Origin: Chromobacterium rhizoryzae
Lineage (GTDB): Bacteria; Pseudomonadota; Gammaproteobacteria; Burkholderiales; Chromobacteriaceae
Length of the DNA stretch: 64,000 nucleotides
Assembly: GCF_020544465.1 (NCBI RefSeq)
Contig: NZ_CP066126.1
Location: forward strand, 3,162,001 to 3,226,000
Direction of reading: 5' to 3'
The position numbers and the translations under genes are program-made. Shown one piece after another: positions 28,901 through 35,750 of the stretch (positions are counted from its first letter, which is position 1; every line of letters begins with the position of its first letter). Under the pieces are notes generated by a model, which was not told where the DNA came from, ran no database searches, and worked only from the letters and a program-made list of their open reading frames with translations.

Positions 28901-28968
28901 AGGGTGAAGGCCAGCGGCCGATTGCGGTCGATGCGCTCGCCGGGACGATGGATGCGATAGCCGCTCAC
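25951..28968 (-). CDS. soxA: Sarcosine oxidase alpha subunit
   Basis: A 1005-residue subunit of heterotetrameric sarcosine oxidase, which oxidises sarcosine to glycine and loads the methyl carbon onto tetrahydrofolate. An N-terminal ferredoxin-like segment carries GRSFKYGRPRGIVG. Next is a dinucleotide-binding domain (DLLVVGGGAAGLWAA). The C-terminal third is a GcvT-like folate-binding domain (VMDASTLGKIDVRGPDA). The start is GTG at 28968 (GTGAGCGGC), overlapping the soxD stop as GTGA; no ATG fits as well. The length is normal for the family. Confidence 0.95.
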   Translation of the reverse strand: MSGYRIHRPGERIDRNRPLAFTLERAAYHGFAGDTLASALLANGVRLLGRSFKYGRPRGIVGFGAEEPNALIQLESGALSTPDLKATQVELYQGLQAFSGLGDASWGMRLKGALGRLERFMPPGFYYKTFMQPAGAWPFYERRIREAAGYGQAPRLPDPEHYDHLHHHVDLLVVGGGAAGLWAATLAGRAGLKTLLLDEQAEMGGWLLSERRLRIDGLEAMEWTQQRLQELAALPNVQRLPRATVFALHEGNLALAVELLQDHLPPSERDPARPRQRLHKIRAGQLVLASGAIERPLVFGNNDLPGVMTAAAGHSYLNRYGVAVGRRLLLQTQNDAAYDAALELALAGAAVTLADARPAGAAAWRSRAAQNAGVELLAGYGIARVNGGAGVGGADLVKLAADGRSVAGKGPRLELDGVLSSGGLSATVHLFCHNGGRPLWRPDRLSFVCPDAGRPGVVCVGAVTGRWELGEALAQCHAAMLAQLGWGSQRGLGAAPRVEAEEVAAPREIFRLPDGRREGVGAKAFVDFQNDVAAADIHLAVRENYRSIEHVKRYTALGFGTDQGKLSNVNGFAIAAEALGKPIAEVGTTTYRPAYTPVSFGALAGAHVGETFDPRRYTAMHDSHTARGAEYELVGQWLRPWYFPWPGEDLHAAVRRECRAARQGVAVMDASTLGKIDVRGPDAREFLGRVYSNAWSKLEPGKCRYGLMLDENGMVMDDGVTACLADDHFHMTTTTGGAARVYSWLERWHQTEWPELKVRFSSITDHWATTALVGPQSREVLRKLCTDIDLDPQTFRFMEGRVGTVAGVPARVFRISFSGELAYEINVDAGYGRYLWEEAMRAGAEFGITPYGTEAMHVLRAEKGFIIVGQDSDGSMSPNDLAMGWAVGMKKPFSFLGRRSLLRADTAGAGRKQLVGLLTEDPRLVLPEGAQILNDGKDAAPAAMQGHVTSSYHSECLGRSIAMAVLKDGVRREGDTVHVWWQGHSAPARVASAVFVDKEGERQHV

Positions 28969-29261
28969 GTCTGATCCTCCTGCAAATAACGGGCCTTGCC
29001 CTCGGCCAGCGTCCAGCTGCCGGCGATCTCGTAGCTGACGGTGTGACGCCGGACGGCGAACACCTTGCGGCAGCCGGCGGCGTGCTGCCATTGCTCCCAA
29101 TGCCAGCCGCGCGGGTTCTTGCGGCAGAACAGGTAATCGCCCCAGGCCTCGTCGTCCACCTGCTCCGGCGCCGCCGGGCGGACGATGAAGGCCTCCCCGG
29201 CGTAGTCGAACTCCTCCTCTTCCCGCGCCTCCCCGCAATGCGGGCAATGAATCAGCAGCAT
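28965..29261 (-). CDS. soxD: Sarcosine oxidase delta subunit
   Basis: A 98-residue protein with the SoxD zinc-ribbon opening MLLIHCPHCGEAREEEEF and the conserved FCRKNPRGWHWEQW and CRKVFAVRRHTVSYEI segments. A start at 29261 is chosen because GAGGGAG lies at the right distance upstream; the frame's earlier Met overlaps soxB. Binds zinc and completes the alpha-beta-gamma-delta enzyme. Confidence 0.95.
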   Translation of the reverse strand: MLLIHCPHCGEAREEEEFDYAGEAFIVRPAAPEQVDDEAWGDYLFCRKNPRGWHWEQWQHAAGCRKVFAVRRHTVSYEIAGSWTLAEGKARYLQEDQT

Positions 29262-29272
29262 CGGCGTCTCCC

Positions 29273-30526
29273 TCAATGCGCCACGGCGGCGGCGCCGTGT
29301 TCGTCTATCAAGCGGCCGGAGGCGAAGCGCTCCAGCGAAAAAGCCGCGTTCAGCGGATGCGGCTGGTCATGAGCGATGGTGTGGGCGAATACGTGGCCGG
29401 AACCCGGCGTGGCCTTGAAGCCGCCGGTGCCCCAGCCGCAGTTGAAATACAGGCCCTGGATCCGGGTCTTGCCGATGATGGGGCAGGCGTCCGGCGACAC
29501 GTCCACGATGCCGCCCCACTGCCGGTTCATCCGCAGCCGCGAGAAGGACGGAAACAGCTCGACGATGGCCGCCGCCGTGTGCTCGATCACATGCGGGCTG
29601 CCGCGCTGGCCGTAACCCAGATAGCTGTCTATGCCCGCGCCTATCACCAGTTCGCCCTTGTCCGACTGGCTGATGTAGCCGTGCACCGCGCCGGACATCA
29701 CCACCGTGTCCAGGCAGGGTTTCAGCGATTCGGACACAAAGGCCTGCAAGGGATGGCTTTCCAGCGGCAGCCGCAAGCCGGCCATCCGCGCCAGCGTGGA
29801 ACTGTTGCCGGCGGCCACGCAGCCCACCTTGTCGGCGCGGATCTCGCCGCGCCCGGTTCGCACCCCCCGCACCCGGCCGCCCTCGATCAACAAGCCGGTC
29901 ACCTCGCATTCCTCGATGATGTCCACGCCCAATTTGCTGGCGGCGCGGGCGAAGCCCCAGGCCACCGCGTCATGGCGCGCCACCCCGCCGCGCGGCTGAT
30001 AGCTGGCGCCCAGGATCGGATAGCGGACGTCGCCGCCGATGGCGATCAAGGGCACCCGCTCCTTGATCTCCCGCGGGGACAGCACCTCGGCGTCCACGCC
30101 GTTGAGCAGGTTGGCGTTGACCCGGCGCTCGATGTCGCGCATGTCCTGCAGGCTGTGGCCCAGGTTCATCACTCCGCGCTGGCTGAACATCACATTGAAG
30201 TTCAGTTCCTGGGACAGGCCCTCCCACAGCTTGAGCGCGTGCTCGTACAGCTGCGAAGACTCGTCCCACAGATAGTTGGAGCGGATGATGGTGGTGTTGC
30301 GCGCGGTGTTGCCGCCGCCCAAATAGCCTTTTTCCAGCACCGCCACCTTGCGGACGCCGTACATGCGGGCCAGGTAATAGGCGGTGGCCAGGCCGTGGCC
30401 GCCGCCGCCGACGATGATGACGTCGTAGCTGCTTTCCGGCTGCGGACTGCGCCAGGCCGGCTGCCAGCCCTGGTGATGCCCAAGCCCGTGCCGGATCAGG
30501 CTCCACAGCGAATATCGGTTTGCCAT
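29273..30526 (-). CDS. soxB: Sarcosine oxidase beta subunit
   Basis: A 417-residue flavoprotein of the D-amino-acid-oxidase/GlcD-type fold. It has YDVIIVGGGGHGLATAYYLA for FAD binding, GYLGGGNTARNTTIIRSNYL near the flavin-attachment region and a C-terminal CGWGTGGFKATPGSG. It is the first gene of soxBDAG and holds the sarcosine-oxidising site. The glyA gene that often precedes soxBDAG is absent. The start MANRYSLWSLIRHG at 30526 is the family start; the longer frame is not conserved. Confidence 0.95.
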   Translation of the reverse strand: MANRYSLWSLIRHGLGHHQGWQPAWRSPQPESSYDVIIVGGGGHGLATAYYLARMYGVRKVAVLEKGYLGGGNTARNTTIIRSNYLWDESSQLYEHALKLWEGLSQELNFNVMFSQRGVMNLGHSLQDMRDIERRVNANLLNGVDAEVLSPREIKERVPLIAIGGDVRYPILGASYQPRGGVARHDAVAWGFARAASKLGVDIIEECEVTGLLIEGGRVRGVRTGRGEIRADKVGCVAAGNSSTLARMAGLRLPLESHPLQAFVSESLKPCLDTVVMSGAVHGYISQSDKGELVIGAGIDSYLGYGQRGSPHVIEHTAAAIVELFPSFSRLRMNRQWGGIVDVSPDACPIIGKTRIQGLYFNCGWGTGGFKATPGSGHVFAHTIAHDQPHPLNAAFSLERFASGRLIDEHGAAAVAH

Positions 30527-30756
30527 CTGCGCTCCCGCCGCCGGGCCGCCATGGGCCCGCGCCGCTGCTGTCGAGGTTGAGGAAGGCCTCATTCTCAGGG
30601 CGACGCCGCCGGCGCATTTGGCTGGAAAGGACGGCCTCTTGCCCGCACGCGACACGGCGATGTCCAAAATCCACGCAAAGCGGACGCATGGCGGACAGCG
30701 CGCGCGCGGGACAAGGCCTAGATTGGCCCGTGCCGCCCTACAAACAGGACACGCCA

Positions 30757-31623
30757 ATGACCTCAGACGCCCCCTCCTACGTGCTCAGCTTCGCCTGCCG
30801 CAGCGCCTCCGGCCAGGTGGCCGGCTTCTCCGCCTTGCTGGAGCAGCAAGGCTGCTATATCGATGAACTGGCGGTATTCGACGACGCCCGCAGCCGGCGC
30901 TTCTTCGTGCGCTGCGTCTTCCACCCAGAGCGGCCGGACTTCGCCCCGGAACGGCTGGCCGACGGCATGGCGCGGATGAGCGGCCACTATCAAGACCTGC
31001 AATGGCGGCTGCACGACCGGCGCCAACGCGCGCGGGTGCTGATCATGGTGTCCAAACTGGACCACTGCCTGAACGATTTGCTCTATCGCCAGAAGATGGG
31101 CGATCTGGACATGACGGTGGCCGCCGTCGTCTCCAATCACCGCGACCTCGCCCCCATCGCCGAAGCCTACGGCCTGCCCTTCCACCATCTGCCGCTCACC
31201 CCGGACAACAAGCCGCGCCAGGAAGCCGCGCTGCTGGCGCTGATGGACGACAGCCAGGCGGAACTGCTGGTGCTGGCCCGCTATATGCAGGTGCTCTCCA
31301 GCGCCGCCGCCGCAAAACTGGCCGGCCGCGCCATCAATATCCATCACTCCTTCCTGCCCGGCTTCAAGGGGGCGCGGCCGTATCAGCAGGCGCACGAGCG
31401 CGGCGTCAAACTGATAGGCGCCACCGCCCACTACATCACCGACGATCTGGACGAAGGCCCGATCATCGAACAAGTGGTGGAACGGGTGGACCACGCCTAC
31501 AGCCCGGAGCAATTGCAGGCCGCCGGCCGCGACATGGAGTGCCAGGCGCTGGCGCGCGCGGTGCGCAGCCACTTGGAGCGGCGCGTCTTCATCACCGAGC
31601 GGCGCACTGTGGTGTTGCGCTGA
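30757..31623 (+). CDS. purU: Formyltetrahydrofolate deformylase
   Basis: A 288-residue enzyme that hydrolyses 10-formyl-THF to formate and THF. An N-terminal ACT domain (residues ~8-85) precedes the formyltransferase domain with catalytic N-H-D elements in INIHHSFLPGFKGARPY and GATAHYITDDLDEGPII. It is transcribed divergently from soxB. In betaine users it recycles THF loaded by sarcosine oxidase and delivers formate to formate dehydrogenase. Confidence 0.95.
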   Translation: MTSDAPSYVLSFACRSASGQVAGFSALLEQQGCYIDELAVFDDARSRRFFVRCVFHPERPDFAPERLADGMARMSGHYQDLQWRLHDRRQRARVLIMVSKLDHCLNDLLYRQKMGDLDMTVAAVVSNHRDLAPIAEAYGLPFHHLPLTPDNKPRQEAALLALMDDSQAELLVLARYMQVLSSAAAAKLAGRAINIHHSFLPGFKGARPYQQAHERGVKLIGATAHYITDDLDEGPIIEQVVERVDHAYSPEQLQAAGRDMECQALARAVRSHLERRVFITERRTVVLR

Positions 31624-31717
31624 CAGTTGTTCGCCTGGCAGGAACTTTGTCTATTGCAACGCAACAAAAGCAGGGTACAGTAGCCAGTTATCCGTCATAC
31701 CAACCAAGAGGTGCCGT

Positions 31718-34261
31718 ATGTGGTCGCAAACAGCCGTCTGGTCCAAGCTCTTCTCCTCCAACCCGGTCGCCGACTACTGGCGCGACGCCTGCGAGCGCAG
31801 CATCCTCTACTGGGACGTGCTGCATGACCGCGGCGCGGACTATCTGCAACACGTGCAAAGCGGCAAGCCGCCGGTCTTGGTGTTCGACTACAAAATCATC
31901 CTGGACGGCCGCAGCCTGCCGGACCCGGCCAACTACGCGCTGGCAGCCATCCTGCCGCCGGCCGGCTGCCCGGCCACCAATCCGGCGCTGCGCCCCTTCG
32001 TGGTGATAGACCCGCGCGCCGGCCACGGCCCCGGCATCGGCGGCTTCAAGATGGACAGCGAAATCGGCATCGCGCTGCAACAGGGCCACCCCTGCTACTT
32101 CATCATGTTCTTCCCCCAGCCGGTGCCCAGCCAGACCATAGAAAGCGTCAGCCGCGCCGAATACGTCTTCCTCGGCAAGGTCAGGGAACTGCACCCGGAC
32201 AGCGACGGCAAGCCCTTCGTCATCGGCAACTGCCAGGGCGGCTGGGCGCTGGCCATGCTGGCCTCGGTGGCGCCGGAGCTGTGCGGCCCCATCCTGCTGG
32301 CCGGCACCCCGCTGTCCTACTGGGCCGGCGTCACCGGCAAATACCCGATGCGCTACTCCGGCGGCATGCTGGGCGGCACCTGGACCGCCTCCCTGGCCGG
32401 CGATCTGGGCAACGGCAAGTTCGACGGCGCCCATCTGGTCAACAACTTTGAAAAGCTGGACCCGGCCAACACCCTGTGGAAGAAGCCCTACAATCTGTAC
32501 GCCAAGGTGGACACCGAGCGCGAACGCTATCTGGGCTTTGAACGCTGGTGGGGCGGCCACTACCTGCTGAACAAGCAGGAAATGGAATGGATTTCCCAGC
32601 AGCTCTTCGTGGGCAACCACCTGGTGGAAGGCAAGATCGTCAGCAGCGACCAGCACCGCGTGGACATGCGCAACATCCGCTCCCCCATCATCGTGTTCGC
32701 CTCCTGGGGCGACAACATCACCCCGCCGCAACAGGCGCTGAACTGGATACCGGACCTGTACGACAACGCGGAAGACATCCGCGACAACGAACAAACCATC
32801 ATTTACTGCCTGCACAACAAGGTGGGCCACCTGGGCATCTTCGTCTCCGCCGGCATCGCCAACCGCGAGCACAGCGAGTTCGCCAGCGCGCTGGACCTGA
32901 TCGACGTGCTGGCCCCCGGCCTGTACGAGGCCGTCATCGAAGACGTGGCCCCCAACACCCCCGGCCAGGAATACATCAAGGGCCGCTACATCATCCGTTT
33001 CGAAGCCCGCGAAGTGGCCGACATCCTGGCGCTGGACGACGGCCGCGAAGACGAACGCGCCTTTGAAGCGGTGCGCCGCGTCTCCGAAATCAACCAGGGC
33101 ATTTACAACCGCTTCGTTTCCCCGGCCGTGCGCGCCGTCAGCAACGAAGCCAGCGCCCAATGGCTGCGCCAGCTCAACCCGGCGCGGCTGGAACGCACGC
33201 TGATCTCCCCGCTCAATCCCTGGCTCGGCTGGCTCAAACCCGCCGCGGAATACGTGCGCGCCCACCGCCAGCCGGTGAGCGCGGACAACCCCTTGTGGCG
33301 GTTGCAAGAACAGTGGTCTAGCTGGATGACGCAAAGCCTGGACCGCTACCGCGACCTGCGCGACGCCGCCACCGAACACTGCTTCAAAGCCGTGTACGAA
33401 TCCCCGTGGCTGGCCTCCGTCGTGGGCGTGCAGCCCGCGCGCGAAGCCCGCGCCGCCCGCTGCGACAGCTGGAACAAACAGGAAAGGCTGCAACTCAAGC
33501 GCCAGGTGCTGGACCCCGCTTACGAAAGCGGCTCCCTGGCCGACGGCTTCGTGCGCTTGCTCACCTATGTGGCGATTGGCCGCGGCATCATAGACGAGCG
33601 CCCGTTCAACGCCATCCGCCGCATCATGCGCGACATCCGCCACGAATACCCGCTGACCCTGATGGAGCTGAAAGACATCGCCCGCAAGCAGGTTTTCCTG
33701 GTGCGGCTGGACGAAGCCCGCGCGCTGGCCGGCCTGCCCAAGCTGCTGCCGGAAGAACACCGCCGCCGCCAGGCCTGGCAGCTGGCGCATGAACTGCTGG
33801 CGCTCAGCGGCGACATCGCCCCGGAACAACAGCTCAGGCTGGACCAAGCGGCCCACGCGCTGCAACTGGACACCCGCGCGCCGGCGGCGCCGGCCATCCT
33901 GCCGCCCGCCGAGCCGGCCATAGCGGCAGCCTCAACCGTTCCCGCCGCGGCCCCCGCCGCCAAGGCCAGCGCGCCCGCCAAGAAAGCGGCGCCGCCGCGC
34001 AAGCCGGCCGCCAAAGCCCCGGCCAAGCCCACCGCCGGCAAGCCCAGCGCCGCTGCCGCCAAACCCGCTCCGGCCGCCAAACCCGCCAGCAGCAAACCGG
34101 CCGCGGCCAAGCCGGCGCCCGGCAAACCCCCGGCGGCCAAAACCGCCAAAGCGCCAGCGGGCAAAGCCAGCGTGGCCAAAGCCCCCGCAGCCAAAACCCC
34201 GGCCGCGCGCAAACCCGCCGCCGGCAAGGACGCGGCCAAGCCCAAAACGCCGAGCAACTAA
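31718..34261 (+). CDS. DUF3141 alpha/beta-hydrolase (PHA-synthase-like) with a Lys/Ala/Pro-rich tail
   Basis: An 847-residue protein. Residues ~1-450 are an alpha/beta-hydrolase of the DUF3141 family. The nucleophile elbow is GNCQGGW, the G-x-C-x-G-G box of PHA synthases, with Cys in place of Ser. The middle is helical. From about residue 720 the chain becomes a low-complexity tail made of AAKPA-like repeats rich in Lys, Ala and Pro (for example KAPAKPTAGKPSAAAAKPA), like histone H1, AlgP or the PhaF/PhaM tails that bind DNA. A role in polyhydroxyalkanoate metabolism with nucleoid attachment is inference. AAGAGG precedes the ATG and a strong terminator follows. Confidence 0.85.
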   Translation: MWSQTAVWSKLFSSNPVADYWRDACERSILYWDVLHDRGADYLQHVQSGKPPVLVFDYKIILDGRSLPDPANYALAAILPPAGCPATNPALRPFVVIDPRAGHGPGIGGFKMDSEIGIALQQGHPCYFIMFFPQPVPSQTIESVSRAEYVFLGKVRELHPDSDGKPFVIGNCQGGWALAMLASVAPELCGPILLAGTPLSYWAGVTGKYPMRYSGGMLGGTWTASLAGDLGNGKFDGAHLVNNFEKLDPANTLWKKPYNLYAKVDTERERYLGFERWWGGHYLLNKQEMEWISQQLFVGNHLVEGKIVSSDQHRVDMRNIRSPIIVFASWGDNITPPQQALNWIPDLYDNAEDIRDNEQTIIYCLHNKVGHLGIFVSAGIANREHSEFASALDLIDVLAPGLYEAVIEDVAPNTPGQEYIKGRYIIRFEAREVADILALDDGREDERAFEAVRRVSEINQGIYNRFVSPAVRAVSNEASAQWLRQLNPARLERTLISPLNPWLGWLKPAAEYVRAHRQPVSADNPLWRLQEQWSSWMTQSLDRYRDLRDAATEHCFKAVYESPWLASVVGVQPAREARAARCDSWNKQERLQLKRQVLDPAYESGSLADGFVRLLTYVAIGRGIIDERPFNAIRRIMRDIRHEYPLTLMELKDIARKQVFLVRLDEARALAGLPKLLPEEHRRRQAWQLAHELLALSGDIAPEQQLRLDQAAHALQLDTRAPAAPAILPPAEPAIAAASTVPAAAPAAKASAPAKKAAPPRKPAAKAPAKPTAGKPSAAAAKPAPAAKPASSKPAAAKPAPGKPPAAKTAKAPAGKASVAKAPAAKTPAARKPAAGKDAAKPKTPSN

Positions 34262-34275
34262 GCATCAGCCAGCGC

Positions 34276-34314
34276 AAAAACGCCCGGACAGCCAAACCGC
34301 CGTCCGGGCGTTTT
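34276..34314 (+). terminator. Rho-independent terminator after the DUF3141 gene
   Basis: A perfect 9-bp stem CGCCCGGAC / GTCCGGGCG with flanking A and T tracts (AAAAA before, TTTT after) begins 15 bp past the stop codon. It could work in both directions. Confidence 0.88.
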
Positions 34315-34399
34315 CATGTTGATATCGCACTGCAACATTTTTGCCTCGCCCCATGTATACAGTCGTTGACTGAACAATACAGCAAACGCTAATATCCTT

Positions 34400-34665
34400 G
34401 CCTGCTGCGGGAGAGAGGGGCATGCGCCCCCGCCGAAGACGCAAACTCCCATAATCGCTCAGGCAACAGTACCGCAGCCCATGGATACCAGCCGATTGGA
34501 GAGAGGCCCTAAGCGCCCGTTCATCATCTGCTACGCTTCAGCGAGAGCGCGTCGGATGATGTGACCGGCCCTTAGCCGCCCACCGAAGGGGCAAGTGACA
34601 CCCGGCAAGGCCCGCACACAGGCCGCGCCCGTCATCTAACTCTCAGGTAAAAGGACAAGGGGAGA
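34400..34665 (+). promoter_or_regulatory. Tandem glycine riboswitch
   Basis: Two glycine aptamers follow one another. Aptamer 1 (about 34403-34476) has GGGAGAGAGG, CCGCCGAAGACGCAAACTCCC (as adjoining pieces) and TCGCTCAGGCAACAGTACCGC. Aptamer 2 (about 34492-34662) has TTGGAGAGAGGCC, CACCGAAGGGGCAAG and AACTCTCAGGTAAAAGGACA. These are the conserved internal loops of the gcvT-class riboswitch. The downstream gene is a UPF0126 transporter candidate, a known glycine-riboswitch target. The end of aptamer 2 runs into AGGGGAG, a possible ribosome-binding site, so control may be translational. Aptamer 2 carries a 59-bp inverted-repeat insert in its P3 arm. Confidence 0.93.
34513..34571. mobile_element. 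Short MITE-like insert (59 bp) inside riboswitch aptamer 2
   Basis: The segment GCGCCCGTTCATCATCTGCT...ACGCTTCAGCGA resembles the start of MITE family 1 (GAGCCTGTTCAAAGTCTGCT then GCGCTTCAGCGA). It is flanked by TAA (34510-34512) and TTA (34572-34574). Its ends can pair (CATCATC with GATGATG), so it forms a hairpin that prolongs the variable stem-loop of the second aptamer without touching the conserved loops. Confidence 0.6.
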
Positions 34666-34714
34666 GGCAATGCCGGCAGCGCCGCGCCCATGCGCGGCCC
34701 GCCGGCCGTGCTCA

Positions 34715-34854
34715 GAACGTGCTCACGATCTCGCGAGCAAGGACGAGACAAGGCGAAAACAGCTGAGAAAGCGGAATGTACGAGTAGTACATGAGCATTT
34801 CGAAGCGGGTTTCAATGTCGTATCGTCGCAGCGCAGCAGATCGTGCACCAGCTC
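34715..34854. mobile_element. MITE family 1, copy E (140 bp), with identical TCA flanks
   Basis: The ends are GAACGTGCTCACGATCTCG and the complement of GAGCTGGTGCACGATCTGC, with TCA on both sides (34712-34714 and 34855-34857), a clean 3-bp duplication. The insertion lies between the glycine riboswitch and the transporter gene. One frame stays open through it. Confidence 0.82.
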
Positions 34855-34867
34855 TCAAGGAAAACCC

Positions 34868-35602
34868 GTGTTCGAAACTCTTGCCCAGGCTGCGCGCCAC
34901 CTGGCATGGCCCGCCCATTGCCAACCCATTTTCCCACCCGGCTTCGCCGCGCATCTCGGCGCCAGCCTGTTTGACCATTGCAACTACATGCTTACCCTGA
35001 TCTATCTGATCGCCATCACCGCGGAAGCGATGACCGGCGCGTTGGCGGCCGGCCGCCGCAATATGGACATCTTCGGCGTTACCGTCATCGCCTTCCTCAC
35101 CGCCCTGGGCGGCGGCACCGTGCGCGACATCGTGCTGGGCCGCTACCCGATAGGCTGGACCCAACACCCGGAATACGTCGGCCTGGTCATCGCCGGCGGC
35201 CTGGCCGCCGTGTTCGTGGCCCGCTATATGAAACGCCTCAGCCGCGTGTTCCTGGTGCTGGACGCGCTGGGCCTGATCGCCTTCACCATCATAGGCTGCG
35301 GCGTGGCCCAGTCCATGGACTACCACCCGGTGGTGGTGGTGATGGCCGGCATGATCACCGGCATTGCCGGCGGCATCCTGCGCGACGTGCTGTGCAACCG
35401 CGTGCCGGTGGTCTTCCGCCAGGAGCTGTACGCCAGCGTCTCCTTCGCCGTGGCCCTGCTCTACCTGGGCCTGATCAAGCTGGGCGTGCCGCATGATCTC
35501 AACGTGCTGGCCAGCTTCGCCGTCGGTCTCGCCATCCGTCTGGCCGCCATCTGGCGCGAATGGCGGCTGCCGGTGTTCATGTATCGGCACGACCTGCACT
35601 GA
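34868..35602 (+). CDS. UPF0126/TRIC-family membrane protein, probable glycine transporter
   Basis: About 244 residues from the GTG at 34868 (AAGGAAAA Shine-Dalgarno upstream), or 204 from the ATG at 34988 (family length, but no clear ribosome-binding site). Two homologous three-helix halves show the glycine-zipper signatures LGGGTVRDIVLG and IAGGILRDVLCNRVP, typical of the UPF0126 (Pfam PF03458) fold. The tandem glycine riboswitch upstream supports a role in glycine transport or export. A third possibility is an ATG at 34670 with a strong AGGGGAG site, which would read in frame through the MITE and add 66 residues. Confidence 0.85.
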   Translation: MFETLAQAARHLAWPAHCQPIFPPGFAAHLGASLFDHCNYMLTLIYLIAITAEAMTGALAAGRRNMDIFGVTVIAFLTALGGGTVRDIVLGRYPIGWTQHPEYVGLVIAGGLAAVFVARYMKRLSRVFLVLDALGLIAFTIIGCGVAQSMDYHPVVVVMAGMITGIAGGILRDVLCNRVPVVFRQELYASVSFAVALLYLGLIKLGVPHDLNVLASFAVGLAIRLAAIWREWRLPVFMYRHDLH

Positions 35603-35606
35603 CTAA

Positions 35607-35718
35607 GAGCCGCTAACAAAACCTCGCAGAGAACCTGAGCCAAGGCGCGCCGACGCAGGCAGTACAAGTGGTACGACAAGGAGGCGCAACGCAGGATCAG
35701 GGGTTTTGTTAGCGGGTC
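35607..35718. mobile_element. MITE family 2, intact copy (112 bp)
   Basis: Terminal inverted repeats GAGCCGCTAACAAAACC and the complement of GACCCGCTAACAAAACC, flanked by TAA on both sides (35604-35606 and 35719-35721). No coding capacity. It begins 2 bp after the transporter stop codon, so it may also serve as a 3' hairpin for that mRNA. Confidence 0.8.
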
Positions 35719-35750
35719 TAAGCGCCTCTGTTTACCGCTGCGCCGCGGCA

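Noticed and set aside
33565..34257. Minus-strand frame rich in Leu/Ala/Gly, resembling a membrane protein
   Set aside because: It is the antisense of the Lys/Ala/Pro tail of the DUF3141 protein, which yields hydrophobic codons by composition alone.
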